This document shows, piece by piece, positions 52,893-62,258 of a DNA stretch of 64,000 bases. Source of the stretch: an uncultured Cellulophaga sp. GTDB taxonomy: Bacteria > Bacteroidota > Bacteroidia > Flavobacteriales > Flavobacteriaceae. The DNA lies in contig CANMEI010000003.1 in assembly GCA_947496695.1 (NCBI GenBank), forward strand, positions 62,001 to 126,000. Reading direction: 5' to 3'. Both the position numbers and the translations under genes were made by a program. The notes under the pieces are model-generated. The model did not search any database. It was not told where the DNA came from and was given only the letters and a program-made list of their open reading frames with translations. Numbering within the stretch: the stretch's first letter is position 1; each line of letters starts with the position of its first letter.

Positions 52893-55800
52893 TTAAAATT
52901 TAAGATCTAAACCAACTAAGAAAGTTCTTGCTTGCGGATATGCACCTCTATCAACTCCAGTTTCTAGAGGAGAACCACCTACTCCAATTTCAGGATCAAA
53001 ACCAGAATACTCAGTTAGTGTCAACAAGTTTTTAGCTTGTGCATAGACACGTATTTTATTGAAAAAATTATTTTGAATTTCTGGTAATGTATAACCAACA
53101 ATTAAACTCTTCAATTTAATAAAACTACCATCTTCAACATATCTATCTGATGGTCTAATATTACTATTAGTATCTTCAAAAGTATATCTTGGATTTCTAG
53201 CATCATTAGTTGTTCCTTCTCCCGTCCATCTATTCAAAACACTTCTAAATTTATTTGAATATTGTGCGTTACGTTCATAAGCTCTAAAAACATCATTACC
53301 AACAGATGCATACGTAAACATACTCAAATCAAAATTTTTGTATTCAAAACTTAAATTCCAACCTAAAGTAAAGTCTGCATATGGATCTCCTATTTGAGTT
53401 TTATCATCATCATCAATAGTTCCATCACCATTAGTATCTACAAAACGAATATCTCCTGCTTGTGCACCACTTTGTGTAGCGTGTTCATCAACTTCAGTTT
53501 GATTTTGGAATAAACCATCTGTTTTATAACCATAAAAATAACCTGGTGTAAAACCTTTTTCAAAACGAGTTACTAAATGACTTTGACCATTAAAATATGA
53601 CCCTCCAGAATAAAAAGCACTCCCATCACTATTTGTTTCAGTTACCATATTTTTAGAATTGGTAAAGTTTAATGAAGTGTTTATTTTAAAGGCATTACTT
53701 CTATTGTTTTTATAAGCCAATGTTAAATCGAAACCTTTACTTTCTGTACTACCAATATTAGAATATACTGGTTCAGATGTTCCTGCATATAATGGTACCG
53801 CATCTAAAAACAACAATCCATCAACTGTTTTATTAAAATAATCAGCTGTGATTGAAAAATTACTTACAATCGTAGCATCAAAACCAATATTATATTGTGT
53901 TTGTTTCTCCCATGCCAACTCAGTATTACTAAATGTATTTACTGTAGCGCCTGATTCAAAAGTTGAACCAAAAGTGTACCCATTACTATTTGCTGTAGAA
54001 TTATAGCTTGGTCCTCCAATTTCTATACTTACATATTGCGGATCAACATTCTCATTACCTACAGTACCATAACTACCTCTAACTTTTAAGAAATTAATAG
54101 CATCTACATTAAAAAAGTCTTCATTGGTAACAACCCAACCTAATGAGCCTGCATAAAAATTAGCAAATTTATTATCTGAACCAAAAGCAATTGAACCATC
54201 GCGACGCGCTGAAAAAGATGCCAAATATGTTCCTTCATAATCATAATTAATTCTACTGAAATAAGAAACATTTCTACGTTCTAAATCTTGACTTGATGAA
54301 CCTGTATATGCATCTGTATTTAATTCAGTATTTAAACCTGTAGCAGAAGTAATGTCAGCCCATTCCCAAGAATTATCTCTAACATCTTGTCTGGTAACAG
54401 AAATATCATCACCTGTAGATTTACTTCTAGAAATACCTAATACAACATCAAAATTGTGTACTTCATTTATATTAAAAAAGTAATTTGCAAACGTTTCAAA
54501 TGTATAGCTAAAATTAGATGATTCAGACTCTGTAACGCTATTATGAAATGACTGTATTGTAGTAATTGTTCCATCATCATTCTCAACATCTTGAGTTTTT
54601 ATGGTACCATCAGAATTATAATCACTTGATACATTATTAGGACCATAATATGCTAATGGTGTAAAACTCTTTCCTACTTGATCCCATTTAGTATAACCAA
54701 GACGAGATGTTATTTTAAGATTATCTAAAATATCATATTGAAATTCAAATTTACCATATAACTTATCTCCATTACTTTGATTATATGTATTATCTAAACG
54801 TTGAACAGGATTGAAAATTTCTGATAATAATAAATTACTATATCCATAAGTAGCAAAATCATCAGGGTCATTGTTGTAAACTGAAACTGTAGGGTCAAAG
54901 TTTAAAGCATTACCTAATATAGAGTTGAATGAATTTTCAGCTACAGTTTTAGTTTTAATATTCGCATACGTTGTATTTAAAATAAATTTCAATTTAGGTG
55001 CTAATTGAAAATTTAAGTTTGCTGTAATATTAACGCGGTTAAAATTAGATTTATCGCTACCACCAACAATACCACCTTGACCTTGATAACCTGCTGATAA
55101 AAAATATCCTAATTTTTCAGTTCCACCACGAGCCGAAATCGTGTGAGCAGTTACCATAGCATCTTTAAATACTTGATCTTGCCAATCTGTTCCTCTACCT
55201 AATGAAGAAATATCAGAAAAAATTAAATCTCCACCAGAAGCAACACTACCCTCATTTAACATAAAAGCATATTCTGAAGCATTTAAAACTCCTACTTTTC
55301 TATATACTGATTGAACACCTGTGTATGTGTTAAATGAAAATTCTGTTTTTTCATTATTACGACCACTTTTAGTAGTCACAACAATAACACCATTACCCCC
55401 TTTTACACCATATATTGCTGTTGATGCAGCATCTTTAAGAATGTTCAAAGATTCAATATCTGCAGAGTTAATCGAATTTAAATCGTCTAGTGTTTGCGGA
55501 ACACCATCAATAATTACAACAGGGTCTACTCCTGTAAATGAAGGAATACCACGTACTAAAACTGTAGGCTTACTACCTGGAGAACCGCTTTGAATAACCG
55601 ATACACCAGAAGCACTACCTTGTAAAGCCTCTTCTACTCTTAATGGTTTTAGCTGTTCAATTGATTCTGTTTTAACAGTTGAAATTGCACCTGAAACCTT
55701 AGTGACTTTTTGAGTACCATAACCTACAACCACAATTTCTTCTAAAGCACTAACGTCTTCATCTAAAGAAATAGTCATAAAAGAATCACTTTTTACAGTT

Positions 55801-56045
55801 ACTTCTTTTGTTGCATAACCTATATAAGAGAATATTAAAACATCTCCTATATTCACTTTACTGATAGAAAAATTTCCATCAAAATCTGTTGTTGTTCCTC
55901 TTGTTTGTTCTTTTACAATAACATTAACTCCTGGTAAAACTACATCGACACCGGCATCTTTAACTGTACCATTAACAGTAAAGTCTTGTGACCATGCAGT
56001 TGCCGTTAAAGAGAATGTTAATAGAAACAAAATTATGTATTTCAT
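52893..56045 (-). CDS. susC: SusC/RagA family TonB-dependent transporter (laminarin-type locus)
   Basis: 1050 residues. The signal peptide (1-19) is followed by a carboxypeptidase-regulatory-like domain (22-100; GTVKDAGVDVVLPGVNVIVK), the TonB-box region EEIVVVGYGTQKV, the plug (about 118-235; VEEALQGSASGVSV, VLVRGIPSFTG, VVIIDGVPQ) and a 22-strand barrel ending TFLVGLDLKF. It imports oligosaccharides across the outer membrane. The enzymes downstream make beta-1,3-glucan (laminarin) the most likely substrate. It is the first gene of a six-gene operon; the regulator gene lies upstream on the same strand. Confidence 0.96.
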   Translation of the reverse strand: MKYIILFLLTFSLTATAWSQDFTVNGTVKDAGVDVVLPGVNVIVKEQTRGTTTDFDGNFSISKVNIGDVLIFSYIGYATKEVTVKSDSFMTISLDEDVSALEEIVVVGYGTQKVTKVSGAISTVKTESIEQLKPLRVEEALQGSASGVSVIQSGSPGSKPTVLVRGIPSFTGVDPVVIIDGVPQTLDDLNSINSADIESLNILKDAASTAIYGVKGGNGVIVVTTKSGRNNEKTEFSFNTYTGVQSVYRKVGVLNASEYAFMLNEGSVASGGDLIFSDISSLGRGTDWQDQVFKDAMVTAHTISARGGTEKLGYFLSAGYQGQGGIVGGSDKSNFNRVNITANLNFQLAPKLKFILNTTYANIKTKTVAENSFNSILGNALNFDPTVSVYNNDPDDFATYGYSNLLLSEIFNPVQRLDNTYNQSNGDKLYGKFEFQYDILDNLKITSRLGYTKWDQVGKSFTPLAYYGPNNVSSDYNSDGTIKTQDVENDDGTITTIQSFHNSVTESESSNFSYTFETFANYFFNINEVHNFDVVLGISRSKSTGDDISVTRQDVRDNSWEWADITSATGLNTELNTDAYTGSSSQDLERRNVSYFSRINYDYEGTYLASFSARRDGSIAFGSDNKFANFYAGSLGWVVTNEDFFNVDAINFLKVRGSYGTVGNENVDPQYVSIEIGGPSYNSTANSNGYTFGSTFESGATVNTFSNTELAWEKQTQYNIGFDATIVSNFSITADYFNKTVDGLLFLDAVPLYAGTSEPVYSNIGSTESKGFDLTLAYKNNRSNAFKINTSLNFTNSKNMVTETNSDGSAFYSGGSYFNGQSHLVTRFEKGFTPGYFYGYKTDGLFQNQTEVDEHATQSGAQAGDIRFVDTNGDGTIDDDDKTQIGDPYADFTLGWNLSFEYKNFDLSMFTYASVGNDVFRAYERNAQYSNKFRSVLNRWTGEGTTNDARNPRYTFEDTNSNIRPSDRYVEDGSFIKLKSLIVGYTLPEIQNNFFNKIRVYAQAKNLLTLTEYSGFDPEIGVGGSPLETGVDRGAYPQARTFLVGLDLKF

Positions 56046-56270
56046 ATGTTTTGATTTTAGAAGTCACAATTTAAGGTTAGTTATTTTATGAAAATAATAA
56101 TTTACCACAACAAAAAATATACATACCGTAATATAAGAGCTATAAACAACCAATTTCGCAATGATAATCAGAGTTATAGCACTAAAAAATTAATATAATA
56201 TTATGTTAAACAATACTACAAACACCTTGTTGTATGGGTAATGTTGTGGTATTATTTTAGAATGTATTGT
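56046..56270. promoter_or_regulatory. Control region between the sensor gene and susC
   Basis: A 225-base gap without a gene. ACCACAAC (56104-56111) and its reverse complement GTTGTGGT (56243-56250) bracket most of it. No exact TAnnTTTG box for susC was found on the minus strand, which suggests that the operon depends on activation by the adjacent regulator. Confidence 0.4.
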
Positions 56271-59087
56271 TTATTGTAGTTTTAAAATATAGCTTGTTAA
56301 GCTATTTTCACGAGGAAGTTCCATTTTTTTACGCAACCTATATCTTTTTACTTCAACACTACGCACTGAGATATTTAGTAATGGAGCTATTTCTTTAGAT
56401 GTTAAGTTTAGTCGTAAATATGCACAAAGACGCAAATCGTTAGGAGTTAAATTTGGGTGTAATGATTTTATCTTCTTTAAAAAATTTTTATCTGCATTAT
56501 TAAATGCATCTTCAAAAAATTTCCAATCATCATCATTATTAATATTCTTATCTATTGTTTTAATTACTTTAGATATCTGGCTTGTAGCTTTTATTTTTTC
56601 TAATTCAGTTTTCAGTGCATTTAAAAATTCATTCTTTTTAATAATGCTCATAGTAGAAATAGCTAATTCTCTATTTTTATTATCAATCTCTTGATTTAAT
56701 TTCTCGTTTTTAATTTGAATTAACTTTTTTTCGCTTTTAATTTTTTTACGCTTTAGACGTTTTTGATTTTCTTTTAATAAAGCTTCTTGTTGTTTTCTAT
56801 AATATCGACGATAAAGTCTATGAATTAAGTAGCCTATTAATATAAACGCTAAAAAATAAGCTACTAATGCTAAATTAGATAAATACCAAGGTCTTAGTAT
56901 TTCAAAATAATAGGCTGCTATATTTTCTGTAGAAATATTACCAACATTAGCCTTAACCTTGAATTCATAAGAACCAAAAGGTAAGTTTTCAAATGTTATT
57001 TCAGATTGTTGTGAAGCTTCACTCCATTCATCATTTTGACCTTGCAACTTATATTGATAACGAACCTCTGTATATTTATCGAAACTAGGTACACTATATT
57101 CAAAATAAAAAGTATTGTCTATATTTTTAAATTCATTAATTTTTTTGTTAATCGGAACTCTAGAGACATTTAAAGAGTCTTTATTTTTAATGGCTACCTT
57201 ATTAATTTTAATCTTATACTCTTGATTGTTTTTAATGTTATTAAGGTCAAGTATTAAATACCCATTAGATATTCCTATTAAATACTTTTTATCCCCTATT
57301 GAAGTAATATTTTCAAACCCTAATACTCCTATTTTTTTTCTAAATGAATTCGGTATTGCAATTTTGTTAATATCTGGAATGCTATTCAGTCTGCCTTTTG
57401 AAAGTGATATTATATTTTTATCTGAAAAAAACCACAATCTATTATTCTGCAAGTCTGAAATTATAATTCCAATAGGGCTTTCTTTATCATTAAAAAGAAG
57501 ATTAGTATAAATACTATCTTTTTCAAAACTTAAGTTGCTATAATTGTATTTAAAAACGCCGTTATCAGAGTTGTAAATAATTTCATTTTCATAATTAACC
57601 AAACTGGTACCACTACCCAGAGATGGTTGCTCGTTTATTGAAATAACTTTTAAAAAAGACTCATCTACTTTTATTCTAAATATTCCTTTAAACTCATGGT
57701 TTACAATAATCTCACCAGATTTTGTAAACTCAAAAAAACGTGCTGAAATATCAAAACCTTCTATTTTATTTTTGAATACCCATTTATCATTTTGCTTACA
57801 CAAAACACTTAACCCTCTGTAATTACCTTGAATTAATAAAGAATCTGAACCTGGAACCAGCTTAATATCCCACGTCCCTGGAAGTTTAGATATTTTTTCT
57901 GCTTTACCATCTTTAACCACAAAGGTTCCGTTATTATGACCGCAAAATAGACTCCCACCTATATTTTTTAAAGTCCAAACTTGACCATTTGTATTTTTTA
58001 TAAATTTAAAATCTTCTTTTGAATTTTTCTTTCTACAGAAAAGACCTTGATTTGTACCTAAATACAAATAGTTTTTAAAAACAGCTGCAGTATATACTAC
58101 TCCTAGCTTACCTACATTGTCAATATATTCTAAAAATGGTGTATGTAAATTAATATTACTTATTCCATTATTTAAAGCTAACCAAACATCTCCTTCTTCA
58201 TCTTCAAAAATTGCATGAATAGTATTGTTATTTAGCCCTTTTTTCTGGTTTATAATTTCTAAAAGATCTCCATTTGAATTTAAGTGGTACAAACCGTCAG
58301 ATATTGTACCCAACATAAAACTTCCATCTTTAAGCTGAATACTGCTATAAATATTAACCTTACTTAAATACTCTGAGGCTGAGATTTCCCATAAAGCTGC
58401 TTCTTTTCCAGATAAATTATAAAAACTACCATTTTCAATTAGTACTTTTATTGAACTTACTGTATTATAAACACCTATTATAGTATTATTTTTGAAAAGA
58501 TCTGTTTCAGAAACCAACGCTTCTTTTCCATTTTCAATTTTAAATAAACCTTTCCCTATTTGTTGAAAATATATTACCCCATTTACATTAAAAATTCTAG
58601 CTCTATTTGATACTGAATTTATAATATTAAACGTTTTTTCTTTAATGTTATAAATGTATATACGCTGTAAAGATTGAAACAATACCCAATTATCTACATG
58701 AAGAATATTCCAAATTTCTTCATCTTCAATCATAGGTTTAGGCAAATCATTTTTTAAAGAATGGTACACTAACATACCTTGTTCATCTTTAACCCAGAAA
58801 CCAAAATCCATATAACACCCTGTATATATGGTGTTTTTAACAGCTGCTACTGCCCTTATATAAGATCCGTTAGATGAGGAATACAACGCCCAATCTGCAC
58901 CATTATATTCTAACAAACCTTTGTTGTTAGCTACATAAATGTATTTTTCTTTAGACTGAGAAATACTCCAATTTTGATTCTCACCATTATAATCTGTTGG
59001 AGTAAAATTTAATATAGGTGGTAATTCTTGTGCAAAATTAGAGTTAACACAAAAAATAATAAATAATAATGTTATTAAAGTACGCAA
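56271..59087 (-). CDS. Membrane-spanning sensor-regulator: propeller, triple-Tyr domain and LuxR-type HTH
   Basis: 938 residues. A signal peptide (1-19) precedes a two-component-regulator-type beta-propeller (about 30-640; blades such as YIYVANNKGLLEYNG and FEDEEGDVWLALNNGI). Then come a Y_Y_Y domain (about 660-735), one membrane helix (about 750-772), a basic coiled coil (about 775-850), and a LuxR-type HTH at the end (LTSKEIAPLLNISVRSVEVKRYRLRKKM). It lacks the histidine kinase and receiver of hybrid two-component regulators, so the sensor is coupled directly to the HTH. It likely senses glucan oligosaccharides in the periplasm and activates the operon. The start codon is TTG at 59087. Confidence 0.93.
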   Translation of the reverse strand: MRTLITLLFIIFCVNSNFAQELPPILNFTPTDYNGENQNWSISQSKEKYIYVANNKGLLEYNGADWALYSSSNGSYIRAVAAVKNTIYTGCYMDFGFWVKDEQGMLVYHSLKNDLPKPMIEDEEIWNILHVDNWVLFQSLQRIYIYNIKEKTFNIINSVSNRARIFNVNGVIYFQQIGKGLFKIENGKEALVSETDLFKNNTIIGVYNTVSSIKVLIENGSFYNLSGKEAALWEISASEYLSKVNIYSSIQLKDGSFMLGTISDGLYHLNSNGDLLEIINQKKGLNNNTIHAIFEDEEGDVWLALNNGISNINLHTPFLEYIDNVGKLGVVYTAAVFKNYLYLGTNQGLFCRKKNSKEDFKFIKNTNGQVWTLKNIGGSLFCGHNNGTFVVKDGKAEKISKLPGTWDIKLVPGSDSLLIQGNYRGLSVLCKQNDKWVFKNKIEGFDISARFFEFTKSGEIIVNHEFKGIFRIKVDESFLKVISINEQPSLGSGTSLVNYENEIIYNSDNGVFKYNYSNLSFEKDSIYTNLLFNDKESPIGIIISDLQNNRLWFFSDKNIISLSKGRLNSIPDINKIAIPNSFRKKIGVLGFENITSIGDKKYLIGISNGYLILDLNNIKNNQEYKIKINKVAIKNKDSLNVSRVPINKKINEFKNIDNTFYFEYSVPSFDKYTEVRYQYKLQGQNDEWSEASQQSEITFENLPFGSYEFKVKANVGNISTENIAAYYFEILRPWYLSNLALVAYFLAFILIGYLIHRLYRRYYRKQQEALLKENQKRLKRKKIKSEKKLIQIKNEKLNQEIDNKNRELAISTMSIIKKNEFLNALKTELEKIKATSQISKVIKTIDKNINNDDDWKFFEDAFNNADKNFLKKIKSLHPNLTPNDLRLCAYLRLNLTSKEIAPLLNISVRSVEVKRYRLRKKMELPRENSLTSYILKLQ

Positions 59088-59152
59088 GTTGAGTTGAGTT
59101 TATTTTTAAAACGATGTAATATGTATTATTGTTTTAAAAATTTCAAAAACAA

Positions 59153-59428
59153 CTATACTATTTCGGCACTTAAACCCGCTTGTAACAATTTACTACAACG
59201 TGGTTTTAAATCATCATAATCACCTGTTTTAACAGTACATTTACCATTATGATGTACTATTATTGAACATTGTTCTGCTTGTTCAGGTGTGTGATCACAA
59301 ACACCAATAAGTGTTTCTATAACGTGATCAAAAGTATTTACTTCATCATTAAAAAGAACAATTTCATTTTGCTTAGCTGTCTCTTCCTCTACAAGAAGAT
59401 CCTCTGAGATCTTTTCTTTTGTGCTCAT
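59153..59428 (-). CDS. clpS: ATP-dependent Clp protease adaptor ClpS
   Basis: 91 residues. The disordered acidic N-terminus (1-25) is followed by the ClpS fold: IVLFNDEVNTFDHVIETLIGVCDHTPEQAEQCSIIVHHNGKCTVKTG. The motif LFNDEVNTF corresponds to the substrate-pocket entrance that reads N-degron residues, and delivers them to ClpAP or ClpCP. The gene ends 65 bases before the sensor gene start on the same strand but is functionally unrelated to the glucan locus. Confidence 0.95.
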   Translation of the reverse strand: MSTKEKISEDLLVEEETAKQNEIVLFNDEVNTFDHVIETLIGVCDHTPEQAEQCSIIVHHNGKCTVKTGDYDDLKPRCSKLLQAGLSAEIV

Positions 59429-59537
59429 AGTCGTATTTTTTTTTACTAAAATACAAATTATATAAAATCTATTATAGTAAAATAAATTTTTGTAGAAATT
59501 TCAACTCAAATTTAAGTTTTACACCTCAAGAAATTAA

Positions 59538-59565
59538 AAAGACACTCTAAACTTAGAGTGTCTTT
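59538..59565 (-). terminator. Terminator after the M57 protease gene
   Basis: AAAGACACTCTAA (59538-59550) pairs with TTAGAGTGTCTTT (59553-59565). The A-rich stretch at 59531-59540 provides the T-tract on the minus strand. Confidence 0.82.
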
Positions 59566-59595
59566 AAAAGTATTGTTAATTATATTATATTTTAC

Positions 59596-60444
59596 TTAAT
59601 AAAGATAATTTAAAGCAATAATATCATTCGCATTAAACTCTCCATCTTCACCTGACCCAAAACAAGCCAACATAATTGATGTTGAATCATATGCCTCAGG
59701 CGTTCCTGGTATTGGAATAGCTCCAACACCTGCAGTTCCTTCATTTACGTTCTGTCCACAGCTTTGACGACTAAACCAATCTGTATGTCTAAAACCAACT
59801 GAATGGCCCATTTCATGAGTAATCACATGTTCTATTACATTAACATCGTAATTATCTAAACCATAAATCTGTATTAACTGATGTGGATCTCCATTACTAG
59901 GAAAACCTGCAGACCCGCCAGCTCCAGATTCATTAGGATTGTGATAAACTACCATATCTTTATCTTGATAAGAGGTGCCGAATGTCAATGTAAAACTAAT
60001 ACTCAAATTAAGAGCATTGTAATTATTAACAGCATATTGCAACGCTGTTTGCTCTTTAGATGATAATGCATTAGAACCTCCTGTATAACCAATTATGGTT
60101 AGTGTTCTTGGTGATACTAAATTAGTAGTATGATAGTTTTTACTAGTTTCCGTATCTAATTGAGATAAGCTTTCATACTGTTCAGCCGAGAACAGTATAT
60201 CTCCTTCTAATTGATATCTTGATTCTGTTGAACCATCTGGTAACATAAAATCTACAACATTAATATCATTAACATTGTAATAGTTTTCTTTAAAAACGCT
60301 AACAACCTCATCGGTAATTTCTAAAGAAATTTGTTCAACATTTTCTGCACTTGATTCTTGTATCAAAACATCATTTTCTTTTGTACAAGAGCTAGCTACT
60401 AATAATAGTAGCATAGCAATAATAGATAAATCGCATTTTTTCAT
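59596..60444 (-). CDS. M57 family metalloprotease lipoprotein (dual-action HEIGH type)
   Basis: 282 residues from ATG 60444, which puts the signal peptide before lipobox VASSC (Cys20); the longer reading from 60501 adds no signal. The zinc site is HEMGHSVGFRH with His210, Glu211, His214 and His220. NPNESGAGGSAGFPSNGDPHQLIQIY precedes it and SIMLACFGSGEDGEFNANDI follows, as in the M57 dual-action HEIGH peptidases. It is a surface or periplasmic protease, possibly self-processing. It is a single gene with its own terminator. Confidence 0.92.
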   Translation of the reverse strand: MKKCDLSIIAMLLLLVASSCTKENDVLIQESSAENVEQISLEITDEVVSVFKENYYNVNDINVVDFMLPDGSTESRYQLEGDILFSAEQYESLSQLDTETSKNYHTTNLVSPRTLTIIGYTGGSNALSSKEQTALQYAVNNYNALNLSISFTLTFGTSYQDKDMVVYHNPNESGAGGSAGFPSNGDPHQLIQIYGLDNYDVNVIEHVITHEMGHSVGFRHTDWFSRQSCGQNVNEGTAGVGAIPIPGTPEAYDSTSIMLACFGSGEDGEFNANDIIALNYLY

Positions 60445-60557
60445 AATTAATTGTGTGAAATTGGTTATTAAAATTGTATTAAACTCTGGAAAATTTAACA
60501 ATACAACTACAAGTAAACGATTTTTTACAACACTTCAGCTGATTTATTAAGAAATTT

Positions 60558-61400
60558 TTAAGATTTTCGACAAACTACAGCTACCCAGTTGTTTTTTTCA
60601 AGATTAGACACATATTCTAGTTCATTTTTATTACAAACTTCTAAAATAGTCGACATATCCTCAGTATAAAATCCACTTAAAAATAATGTACCTGATTCAT
60701 TCAAGCACTTGGCGTAGGTAGGAATATCATTTAATAAGATATTTCTATTAATATTTGCTATAATTACATCATACTTTTTGCCATGCAACAGACTAGCTTC
60801 ACCTTCATAAACATTAATATGACTACAATTATTACGCTCTATATTTTCTAATGCATTTAAGTAACACCAATTATCTATATCAATAGCATCAATTGCTTTA
60901 GCTCCTTTCATTGCCGCTAGAATTGCCAACACACCTGTACCACTACCCATATCTAAAACACTTAGTCCTTCAACATCTGTATTTAAAATGTGCTGCAACA
61001 TCATATGTGTAGTTTCATGGTGCCCTGTACCAAAGCTCATTTTAGGCTCAATAACTATATCAAAATCAACATTTGGTTTTTCATGAAAAGGTGCTCGAAC
61101 AACACATTTTTCATCAACTTGAATAGGGTTAAAATTTTCTTCCCAAGTAGCATTCCAATTTTCTTGTTCAATCTCTTTATAAGTTGATGAGATTTTAAAA
61201 TTTTTATTTTCAAGGATTGAGATATCCTTAAGAATATCAACATTCCAATCGTTCTTATTAATATATGCCAAAACACCTTCTTCTGTTTCTACAAAGCTTT
61301 CAAAAAGAACTTCACCCAACTCCGCCATTAATATATCAGACGCTGGCTGTAATGGACTCACTGTAAAACTATATTCTATGTAAATATTTTCTTTTTCCAT
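60558..61400 (-). CDS. prmA: Ribosomal protein L11 methyltransferase
   Basis: 280 residues from ATG 61400 (MEKENIYIEYSFTVSPLQP). The in-frame ATG at 61424 lies inside the tpiA terminator hairpin and is rejected. The N-terminal L11-binding domain (1-95) precedes a Rossmann methyltransferase fold with SAM loop VLDMGSGTGVLAILAAMKGA, FGTGHHETTHMML and IIANINRNILL. PrmA trimethylates L11. It follows tpiA on the same strand but after a hairpin. Confidence 0.93.
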   Translation of the reverse strand: MEKENIYIEYSFTVSPLQPASDILMAELGEVLFESFVETEEGVLAYINKNDWNVDILKDISILENKNFKISSTYKEIEQENWNATWEENFNPIQVDEKCVVRAPFHEKPNVDFDIVIEPKMSFGTGHHETTHMMLQHILNTDVEGLSVLDMGSGTGVLAILAAMKGAKAIDAIDIDNWCYLNALENIERNNCSHINVYEGEASLLHGKKYDVIIANINRNILLNDIPTYAKCLNESGTLFLSGFYTEDMSTILEVCNKNELEYVSNLEKNNWVAVVCRKS

Positions 61401-61417
61401 TTTTTTAAGCATATAAA

Positions 61418-61439
61418 AGGGCATTCTAATGAATGCCCT
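61418..61439 (-). terminator. Terminator or attenuating hairpin between tpiA and prmA
   Basis: AGGGCATTC (61418-61426) and GAATGCCCT (61431-61439) form a perfect 9-bp stem. On the minus strand it is followed by only four T, so some read-through into prmA is likely. Confidence 0.7.
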
Positions 61440-61463
61440 AATTTGTAATATTTAAGTTTAAAA

Positions 61464-62213
61464 TTATATTGCGTTTATAATTGCAATAAAATCATCTGCA
61501 ACTAATGCCGCTCCTCCAATAAGTCCACCATCAACATCTGGCTTAGAGAAAATTTCTACTGCATTTGCTGGTTTAACACTACCACCATATAAAATAGAAA
61601 CATTATTTGCTATAGTAGCATCGTAAGCTTCAGTTATTGTTTTACGAATAAAAGCATGCATTTCTTGCGCCTGTTCAGGAGAAGCTGTTTCACCTGTACC
61701 AATTGCCCAAACTGGCTCGTATGCTAATACAATATTTTTCCAAGCACTAGCATCTAATGAAAATAATGCATTTTTTAGTTGAGACTCAACAATATTAAAA
61801 TGATTTCCTGATTTACGATCATCTAACTCTTCACCAAAACAAAACATAACTCTGATGTTTTTTGAAAGTGCTGTTACAACTTTTTTAGCTAAAATCTCAT
61901 CAGTTTCACCAAAATAAGCTCTACGTTCAGAGTGACCAATTATAGCCGTATTAATTCCTACGTTTAATAACATATCAGCAGAAATTTCACCTGTATAGGC
62001 TCCACTTTCAGCAAAATGCATATTCTGAGCAATAACCTCAATTTTTGAAGATTCTAAACTGTGAACTGCAGTAGTTAAATTTATATAAGTTGGCGCAACC
62101 ATAACCTCTGCACTCGTATCTGGTAACTTAGCGGAAAGTTCAGTTAATAAGGCTTCCGTTTCTGAAAGATTTTTATTCATTTTCCAATTTCCTGCTACAA
62201 TTTTACTTCTCAT
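61464..62213 (-). CDS. tpiA: Triosephosphate isomerase
   Basis: 249 residues, full length. Interconverts glyceraldehyde 3-phosphate and dihydroxyacetone phosphate. Lys11 and Asn9 in AGNWKMN, His94 in GHSERR and Glu166 in AYEPVWAIGTG form the active site; GGSVKPAN and GGLIGGAAL bind phosphate. It follows the BT_3928 gene by 45 bases on the same strand. Confidence 0.97.
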   Translation of the reverse strand: MRSKIVAGNWKMNKNLSETEALLTELSAKLPDTSAEVMVAPTYINLTTAVHSLESSKIEVIAQNMHFAESGAYTGEISADMLLNVGINTAIIGHSERRAYFGETDEILAKKVVTALSKNIRVMFCFGEELDDRKSGNHFNIVESQLKNALFSLDASAWKNIVLAYEPVWAIGTGETASPEQAQEMHAFIRKTITEAYDATIANNVSILYGGSVKPANAVEIFSKPDVDGGLIGGAALVADDFIAIINAI

Positions 62214-62258
62214 CTTAATTGTTTTTCTTTATATTAACTTATTCCTCTTTTAATAAAC

